Source: JAQVOO01 sp964524755
GTDB taxonomy: Bacteria > Spirochaetota > Spirochaetia > Sphaerochaetales > Sphaerochaetaceae
Assembly (NCBI GenBank): GCA_964524755.1
Contig: CAZGDR010000056.1
Span: 1-10,419 of the forward strand
Direction: 5' to 3'
DNA length: 10,419 nucleotides
Shown: in pieces, positions 6,159 through 10,419 of the stretch
Numbering within the stretch: position 1 is the first letter of the stretch
Layout: every line of letters starts with the position of its first letter
Position numbers and translations under genes: made by a program
The notes under the pieces: model-generated
Told to the model about the DNA's origin: nothing
Database searches by the model: none
The model's input: the letters and a program-made list of their open reading frames with translations, nothing else

Positions 6159-7852
6159 TGCCGAAGATAGAGGTACATGAAAAGTTATTCAATTCCTTGT
6201 TAGGGGCTTCGTATAGCGATGCTTACTTGGAAGAGATATTGCCCGTGGCCAAAGCAGAATTGGATGGACGTGATACAGACGAAGGCTTGTATAAGATTGA
6301 ACTGAACGATACAAATCGTCCTGATTTATGGTCACCGGCTGGTTTAGCCCGACAAATGGTCTCTTATCGCGACAAGACTATAGCCCAATATGATTTCTTC
6401 TCTACACCCGAGGAGACCCTCGATGCGGAAGGAAGAACCCTTGTTGTGCATGAATCTGCCAAAGAAGTGCGTCCCTATTCAATTGGTTTTGCCGTCACGG
6501 GGAAAGTTCTTGACGAAGAGACTTTACTAAGTCTCATTCAATCCCAAGAAAAATTGTGTCACAATTTTGGACGAAAACGAAAAACTATAGCAATTGGGGT
6601 ATACCGAAGTGATCTCATGACCTATCCCATCCATTTTAAAGGTGCAGATCCAGACAAAGCTCATTTTGTTCCGTTACACATGACTGAAGATCTTACATTA
6701 CGTGAAATATGTAAAAAGCATCCAAAAGGTCTCGAATTCGGGCCGATTGTAGCTGATAGCCCTCTATTTCCCTTCCTCTACGATGATACCGGAGCAGTGT
6801 TGAGTTTCCCACCTGTAATTAATAGTGCTCATATTGGAGCTGTAGAAGTAGGCGATGAACATCTATTCTTCGAATTAAGTGGGACGATACTAAATGACCT
6901 TCTGTTAGCTGCTTCTATCTTAGCGTGTGATTGTGCAGATATGGGATTTACCATTCTGCCTGTACGTTGTAAGTATGAATTCGATACTGATTATGGACGA
7001 GAAATTACGGTTCCCTATTATTTCCAACAACCGGCAGCTTGTGAGTTAAATTTCTTACGACATACGCTAGGAGAACACCTCACTAATGATGAAATTGTAC
7101 TGGCTCTGCGCCGCATGGGAGTTTTTGCTATAACCGATGAGAAGATGGTCTATGTAACTGTGCCGGAATATCGGAATGACTTTTTGCACCCCGTTGATAT
7201 CGTTGAAGATGTCATGATAGGGCATGGGTTAGGCAACTTTTCACCGGAATTGCCGAGTGATTCGACTGTAGGGCGTTTAACCGATGCTGAAGTATTTGGT
7301 CGTAAGGTTAAAGATATAATGGTTGGCTTAGGATACCAGGAGATGATGTATAATTATCTTGGTTCACGGCGTGAATATATTGATAATATGCGCGTTGATG
7401 GCTCTGATTATATTCAAATTGCCAATCCAATGAGTGAAAACTATGAATTTGTACGACCTTCTATAATCCCCTCTTTGTTAGAATCAGAGAGTATGAGTGC
7501 CCATGCAACGTACCCTCACCATATTTTTGAGGTAGGGAAAGTTGCCTTTCTTGACCCGTCAGATAATTCAGGTACTACCACACGTAACTTTCTAGGGTTT
7601 TTGTCGGCAAGTAGCGAGATGGGCTTTAACCAACTAAATAGTGTGATCTCCACCTTGTTTTATTATGTAAACCGTGAATACCGGATGGAAACTTTAGTTG
7701 ATCCTCGCTTTATTGAAGGCCGTTGCGGGAAATTAATCTGTGATGGAGTTGTTGTTGGTGTCTTTGGGGAAGTCCATCCAGCAGTGCTGGAAAATTGGGG
7801 CATAACCATGCCAACCGTCAGCTGTGAGATAGATTTAGATGTATTACAATAA
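6158..7852 (+). CDS. pheT: phenylalanine--tRNA ligase beta subunit, archaeal/eukaryotic type
   Basis: This 564-aa partner of PheS provides tRNA recognition and, through its B3/B4 domain (about residues 90-260), normally edits misacylated Tyr-tRNA-Phe. Landmarks are N-R-P-D-L-W-S-P (53-60) and E-Y-R-N-D-F-L-H-P-V-D-I-V-E-D-V (337-352) in the B5 region. The C-terminal catalytic-like domain ends G-E-V-H-P-x-V-L-E-N-W-G-I. The length matches the archaeal type; ordinary bacterial PheT is about 800 aa and carries an extra anticodon-binding domain, absent here. The ATG shares one base with the pheS TAA (TAATG), with GAGGAG at 6143-6148, so the subunits are coupled. Its stop is five bases from the convergent lipoprotein stop. 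Confidence 0.95.
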   Translation: MPKIEVHEKLFNSLLGASYSDAYLEEILPVAKAELDGRDTDEGLYKIELNDTNRPDLWSPAGLARQMVSYRDKTIAQYDFFSTPEETLDAEGRTLVVHESAKEVRPYSIGFAVTGKVLDEETLLSLIQSQEKLCHNFGRKRKTIAIGVYRSDLMTYPIHFKGADPDKAHFVPLHMTEDLTLREICKKHPKGLEFGPIVADSPLFPFLYDDTGAVLSFPPVINSAHIGAVEVGDEHLFFELSGTILNDLLLAASILACDCADMGFTILPVRCKYEFDTDYGREITVPYYFQQPAACELNFLRHTLGEHLTNDEIVLALRRMGVFAITDEKMVYVTVPEYRNDFLHPVDIVEDVMIGHGLGNFSPELPSDSTVGRLTDAEVFGRKVKDIMVGLGYQEMMYNYLGSRREYIDNMRVDGSDYIQIANPMSENYEFVRPSIIPSLLESESMSAHATYPHHIFEVGKVAFLDPSDNSGTTTRNFLGFLSASSEMGFNQLNSVISTLFYYVNREYRMETLVDPRFIEGRCGKLICDGVVVGVFGEVHPAVLENWGITMPTVSCEIDLDVLQ

Positions 7853-7879
7853 CAAAACTAGGGGACTATAAAAGTTCCT
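7851..7879 (-). terminator. weak terminator of the minus-strand operon
   Basis: Read on the minus strand, GGAACT (7878-7873) pairs with AGTCCC (7867-7862, one G-U) around TTTAT. The lipoprotein TAG and TTTTGTT follow immediately. The hairpin therefore lies within the last codons of the lipoprotein gene. The stem is short, and the same structure lacks a T run in the pheT direction. Confidence 0.4.
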
Positions 7880-8835
7880 GTAATTGCGGAGCGTTGTTCG
7901 TTCATCATCTCCCAAGGCCCCATTGGCACTGTTTCAGTAGCGAGAGGGAGTAAGCCTTGAGTGTAGATATAATCGATGCGTTCCGCATATTTGTTATTAT
8001 CGGTTGAGGTATACTCCCAAGTGAAACCGGGAGCGGTCTCTGCGTTGTAGTGAGTTAAACGCCAGCTATCGAGAAACCCTTGTTCGCCAAACATATCGCT
8101 ATAGGGCCAACGCAATGGGATCCTATAGGGGTGGGTGAAAGCCGTCTCAAACCAGTCTTCACTGGTGGGCTGACCTAAAGAGGCTAAAAGTAACGTAGGG
8201 CCCTCTTGCTGAGAGAGTGGTAGTTCTTGTTGGTGTGCCTGTACAATGGCCTCCCAGTCCTCTGTAGAGGCTGCTGCAAGGAGGTCTTGGAAGGGATTGG
8301 AAGGGTAAAAGTCTAAAATTCCTACAGCTACTGAACGCAACGAGTCAATCTGAACTTTGTACAGTTGGTTTGTGTGGGAAATAGTCTCTAACCTAGTGGC
8401 CAATACGCGTCGATTATCCAAGCGAAATGTAGGCATATCGAGTTGTGCTTCAAGGTAGGAGACGGCCTCTTCGTCACCCGTAATTCCAATAATCGCTATA
8501 TCTGAAATTTCGATCTCTGTTGCGATATAGTCAAGGAGTTCCGTAGGGGCCTGTGTCGGTAAGGGCACTAGTGCGGCAGAGAATTTACGTAACGGTGTGG
8601 GTTCAGCTGGTTCTGGTGAGCTGATGGTCTCTGGTGCAGGAACATCGACAATTTCACTAATCGATTCTTTTTGCAAGTCCGCTAATTTTGTAGGAACTGA
8701 AGGCGTCTCAATAACCGAAGAGGTTGGTGCAATGGCTAATTTTGCATCAGCATAATTGTACGTCATGCAAGAGTTCAGAAGCACAGCGACGAACATAAGT
8801 AAAAATAAGGCAAGATTTTTCAATTGTTGGGACAT
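7858..8835 (-). CDS. lipoprotein with degenerate endonuclease/exonuclease/phosphatase-like domain
   Basis: This is a 325-aa secreted lipoprotein. The signal peptide runs from residue 1 with a hydrophobic core (L8-L20) and lipobox L-N-S-C, making Cys23 the lipidation site. Residues 40-82 are a Pro/Glu/Ser/Thr-rich linker. The rest resembles the C-terminal half of the endonuclease/exonuclease/phosphatase (EEP) fold: a hydrophobic strand then W (215-228) where G-D-x-N is normal, F-L-D-S-W-R (254-259), F-T-W-E-Y (271-275), and A-E-R-I-D-Y-I-Y (284-291). The catalytic residues look lost: A-S-L-G (218-221) replaces G-D-x-N, and E-Q-R (313-315) stands where S-D-H is expected. Hence probably a non-catalytic, surface or periplasmic binding protein. 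It is last in the minus operon, five bases after the peroxiredoxin stop, with an AAAGGTG site. The EEP assignment is my own pattern match. Confidence 0.75.
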   Translation of the reverse strand: MSQQLKNLALFLLMFVAVLLNSCMTYNYADAKLAIAPTSSVIETPSVPTKLADLQKESISEIVDVPAPETISSPEPAEPTPLRKFSAALVPLPTQAPTELLDYIATEIEISDIAIIGITGDEEAVSYLEAQLDMPTFRLDNRRVLATRLETISHTNQLYKVQIDSLRSVAVGILDFYPSNPFQDLLAAASTEDWEAIVQAHQQELPLSQQEGPTLLLASLGQPTSEDWFETAFTHPYRIPLRWPYSDMFGEQGFLDSWRLTHYNAETAPGFTWEYTSTDNNKYAERIDYIYTQGLLPLATETVPMGPWEMMNEQRSAITGTFIVP

Positions 8836-8840
8836 TACAA

Positions 8841-9302
8841 CTACACCTTTTTGAGAAAAATAGCTATTTCTTCTCCATGGGATTGAGGGGAAACTTTAGG
8901 CCAAACTTTAATCAATTTGCCATCTGGGTCAAAGATAAAGGTGCTACGTATTACCCCAATGGACGTTTTACCAAAACTTACTTTTTCACCCCAAGCACCT
9001 AAACTTTCTAGAAGTTCATGATAGGGATCTGAGAGGAGCGAGAAGTTCAATTGGTATGTTGCTTTAAACTTTTGGTGGGATTGCACCGAATCGGGACTGA
9101 GCCCAAAGATAACTGCGCCAGTTTCCGTGATTGCGTCTGATTGATCTCTAAAAGAGCATGCTTCAGCCGTACAACCAGGGGTGTTATTACGTGGATAAGC
9201 ATAGAGAACAATATACTTACCAGCAAAATCTTTAAAGTTTATACTTTTACCTGTATCGTCAAACAAGGTAATAGAGGGGATCGGGGAACCGATTTCAAGC
9301 AT
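8841..9302 (-). CDS. bcp: thioredoxin-dependent peroxiredoxin, Bcp/PrxQ family
   Basis: This 153-aa cytoplasmic thiol peroxidase reduces hydrogen peroxide and organic hydroperoxides with electrons from thioredoxin. The peroxidatic Cys44 is in the pattern Y-P-R-N-N-T-P-G-C-T (P-x-x-x-T-P-x-C), and Cys49 five residues later is the resolving Cys of the PrxQ subtype. R-S-T-F-I-F-D-P-D-G-K near residue 120 is the usual end of the active-site fold. Length is typical. TAGGAG (9309-9315 region) sits six bases before the ATG. It is third in the minus-strand operon, 15 bases after the zinc-ribbon gene and five before the lipoprotein gene, so peroxide defence may be co-regulated with them. Confidence 0.93.
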   Translation of the reverse strand: MLEIGSPIPSITLFDDTGKSINFKDFAGKYIVLYAYPRNNTPGCTAEACSFRDQSDAITETGAVIFGLSPDSVQSHQKFKATYQLNFSLLSDPYHELLESLGAWGEKVSFGKTSIGVIRSTFIFDPDGKLIKVWPKVSPQSHGEEIAIFLKKV

Positions 9303-9317
9303 ACGATATCTCCTAGG

Positions 9318-9605
9318 TTATTCTTCATTAAAGAGGGAAAAAAAACGTGAGCGAGCTTCTTCTTGAGTTTTGTTTTTCTGCTTTCCTGAAGTCTCTTTCA
9401 TTACAAAATAGTCACAGAAATTAGCTAAATCTTTATATGTTACTGGCTCATCAATCTCTTCTAGACATCCTTGGTAAGCATTGGGGTCGTAGAAACGGCA
9501 ATTGAGACAAACTTTAAGTGGGCGACCACAAAAAGAACAAACTGAAGCATGCCCAATAATCATAGTTGAGGAGATTTCTGTTTCGCAAAAATGACAACTT
9601 CTCAT
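9318..9605 (-). CDS. small zinc-ribbon protein, 8 cysteines
   Basis: This small 95-aa protein has four Cys pairs: C4-x-x-C7, C23-x-x-C26, C33-x-x-C36, and single C47 and C64 that complete the last site. The second half, K-V-C-L-N-C-R-F-Y-D then G-C-L-E-E, P-V-T-Y-K-D and A-N-F-C-D-Y-F, follows a pattern I recall from conserved bacterial hypothetical proteins; the function is unknown. The C-terminus (residues 71-95) is charged and probably disordered. I start at ATG 9605; only a poor GGGG lies before it. A TTG at 9641 would add 12 residues (M-L-Q-R-R-L...) but also lacks a ribosome site. It is second in the minus operon, between hit and bcp. A role as a metal, nucleic acid or redox sensor is possible but not shown. 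Confidence 0.75.
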   Translation of the reverse strand: MRSCHFCETEISSTMIIGHASVCSFCGRPLKVCLNCRFYDPNAYQGCLEEIDEPVTYKDLANFCDYFVMKETSGKQKNKTQEEARSRFFSLFNEE

Positions 9606-9623
9606 GCCCCATAGTGTACCAAT

Positions 9624-9659
9624 GAGTCGCCGCTGGAGCAAGTGAAATATAGGCGGCTC
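9624..9659 (-). repeat. inverted repeat between hit and the zinc-ribbon gene
   Basis: GAGTCGCC (9624-9631) and GGCGGCTC (9652-9659) are inverted repeats with one non-Watson-Crick position and a 20-base spacer. In the operon's RNA they would give a seven-pair stem with a C-A mismatch. No T run follows. It may be a processing or partial-attenuation hairpin that tunes expression of the genes after hit. Confidence 0.35.
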
Positions 9660-9670
9660 AAGCGACTAAG

Positions 9671-10072
9671 TTATAGTTGTAATTTGCGCCCAATTTCCTC
9701 TATTTCACCCTCTTTATAGGTCGTTTTCTGAGGAATGAACCTTTTACCATCATCACTGTATCGAGGTATGACATGGATATGTAGGTGGGGAACTTCTTGT
9801 CCAGCCGCTGGTCCATTGTTAATGATGATATTTGTGGCTTCAGCACCTAGTTCTTTGCGCAGTGCCTCATCCAGTTTTTGTACTATCGTCATCATGTGAG
9901 CCAGTACAGGTGAGGGACATTCGCCTAAGGTTGGAAATGGTTCTCGTGAAATGACGAGAGCATGTCCTTTGTTTACAGGAGCGATATCTAAAATAGCGAT
10001 GCACCTGTCGTCGCTATATAACTTAGTGGATGGTATCTCTCCTGCAATAATTTTGGTAAATATAGTTTCCAT
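9671..10072 (-). CDS. HIT family protein (Hint-like nucleotide hydrolase)
   Basis: This 133-aa histidine-triad protein is likely to hydrolyse adenosine phosphoramidates or related nucleotide conjugates in the cytoplasm. The triad H-L-H-I-H (96-100) is followed by V-I-P-R. The substrate-fold signatures K-I-I-A-G-E-I-P-S (7-15), D-I-A-P-V-N-K-G-H-A-L-V-I (29-41) and N-N-G-P-A-A-G-Q (85-92) are all present. Many bacterial members begin C-I-F-C-K-I with a structural zinc site; here both Cys are Thr (T3, T6), so that zinc is absent. GGAGG (10078-10082) lies five bases before the ATG. It is the first gene of the minus operon and divergent from the probable EF-G gene. Confidence 0.93.
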   Translation of the reverse strand: METIFTKIIAGEIPSTKLYSDDRCIAILDIAPVNKGHALVISREPFPTLGECPSPVLAHMMTIVQKLDEALRKELGAEATNIIINNGPAAGQEVPHLHIHVIPRYSDDGKRFIPQKTTYKEGEIEEIGRKLQL

Positions 10073-10170
10073 AGGAACCTCCGACCTGAAAAGTGTATCA
10101 TTATTCGAGATCCCCTGCCACTAGCACAGTTGGAAATGTTGTATTGCATGCCTTATCTAAAGCTAGTACA

Positions 10171-10198
10171 ATTATATAGAAGCGAAAGGATTGAACAA
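10171..10198 (-). promoter_or_regulatory. sigma70 promoter of the HIT-zinc ribbon-bcp-lipoprotein operon
   Basis: On the minus strand TTGTTC (10198-10193) and a perfect TATAAT (10176-10171) are separated by 16 bases. Transcription would begin near 10164, giving a ~90-nt leader before the HIT ATG. The four genes downstream have gaps of about 65, 15 and 5 bases, consistent with one transcript. Confidence 0.6.
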
Positions 10199-10219
10199 AA
10201 TTAGATAATATACTAGAAT
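10191..10219 (+). promoter_or_regulatory. sigma70 promoter of the probable EF-G gene
   Basis: TTGAAC (10191-10196) and TAGAAT (10214-10219) are 17 bases apart. The -35 overlaps that of the divergent HIT promoter by four bases, so RNA polymerase binding in one direction would likely exclude the other. Confidence 0.55.
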
Positions 10220-10225
10220 CCGTTC

Positions 10226-10248
10226 GGTACACTGAATTGTAGTGTGCT
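10226..10248 (+). promoter_or_regulatory. 5'-terminal leader hairpin before the EF-G gene
   Basis: GGTACACT (10226-10233) pairs with AGTGTGCT (10241-10248) around GAATTGT; eight pairs, two of them G-U. As in the pheS leader, the stem starts at the predicted +1 with CGGTAC. The function is unknown. Confidence 0.4.
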
Positions 10249-10387
10249 TGACTCATATACCCTACTTGATGCAAAATCTCGAATTAGCCATGGGATATGT
10301 TTTGAACCCAGTAATATCTTTGACCGATGATACGTTTGCTTTTATGGAAGCTGGCGGACTACGGCGATAAAAGAAGAGGAAGCATGT

Positions 10388-10419
10388 ATGTCTGAAATTA
10401 CAAAAATGAGAAACATCGG
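10388..10419 (+). CDS. probable elongation factor G, N-terminal fragment
   Basis: Only ten codons and two bases are present, cut by the window edge: M-S-E-I-T-K-M-R-N-I and then GG. K-M-R-N-I-G is the usual run into the G1 GTP-binding loop (A-H-I-D-x-G-K-T) of elongation factor G, the GTPase that moves tRNAs and mRNA through the ribosome. AAGAGG (10374-10379) is eight bases upstream. An ATG four bases earlier (10384) is out of frame and stops after three codons. With so little sequence another translational GTPase, or one of the several EF-G paralogues spirochaetes carry, cannot be excluded, so no symbol is assigned. Confidence 0.6.
   Translation, partial: MSEITKMRNI

Larger units (their letters stand above)
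10073..10387. other. 315-base divergent promoter region
   Basis: This intergenic region separates the HIT gene (minus) from the partial EF-G gene (plus). It holds the two overlapping divergent promoters (10171-10219), an inverted repeat ACTAGC/GCTAGT (10120-10125 with 10162-10167) that falls in the HIT leader, a hairpin at the predicted plus-strand start (10226-10248), and a ~160-base plus-strand leader. A second plus-strand promoter, TTGACT (10248-10253) with CAAAAT (10272-10277, 18-base spacer), is possible. No small open frame or tRNA was seen. Confidence 0.6.

Noticed and set aside
1..10419. A CRISPR array, toxin-antitoxin pair, defence system or phage genes
   Set aside because: No regularly spaced repeats, small overlapping toxin/antitoxin genes or phage-type proteins were seen; nearly all genes have ordinary metabolic or translational assignments.

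Overview
The window looks like part of a spirochaete chromosome (Treponema/Sphaerochaeta-like, moderate G+C). The main evidence is the adjacent pheS-pheT pair. It encodes the archaeal/eukaryotic-type phenylalanyl-tRNA synthetase (alpha with N-terminal winged-helix domains, short beta of 564 aa), which in bacteria is characteristic of spirochaetes. A lipoprotein with a relaxed L-N-S-C lipobox fits the same assignment. No organism-specific marker is present, so this is an inference.

Layout. Positions 1-208 hold a near-consensus sigma70 promoter (TTGACT-N17-TATAAT) and a ~100-nt structured leader. A three-gene plus-strand operon follows: a flavin-reductase-like flavoprotein, then the alpha and beta subunits of a thiamine-diphosphate 2-oxoacid (or acetoin) dehydrogenase E1. 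No E2 or E3 gene is visible. A 474-bp gap with a possible decayed transposase fragment leads to an AT-richer, stand-alone radical SAM gene of the PflX/COG1313 family. After another ~460 bases without a gene comes pheS-pheT on the plus strand, with a perfect 7-bp leader hairpin at the predicted transcription start.

The second part runs mostly on the minus strand. Read in its own direction (from ~10.16 kb down to 7.86 kb) it is a compact operon: HIT-family nucleotide hydrolase, 8-Cys zinc-ribbon protein, Bcp/PrxQ peroxiredoxin, and a lipoprotein. The lipoprotein's C-terminal half resembles the endonuclease/exonuclease/phosphatase fold with the catalytic residues replaced. This operon converges on pheT with 5 bases between the two stop codons. 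At the right edge the first 10 codons of a probable elongation factor G gene start on the plus strand, divergent from the HIT gene, and the two predicted promoters share an overlapping -35 region.

Most genes are housekeeping (translation, central carbon metabolism, peroxide defence). The less ordinary items are the degenerate-nuclease lipoprotein, the structured leaders at predicted transcription starts, the lone low-G+C radical SAM activase, and the E1 pair without E2/E3. I found no CRISPR array, tRNA, rRNA, intact mobile element or clearly new defence system.
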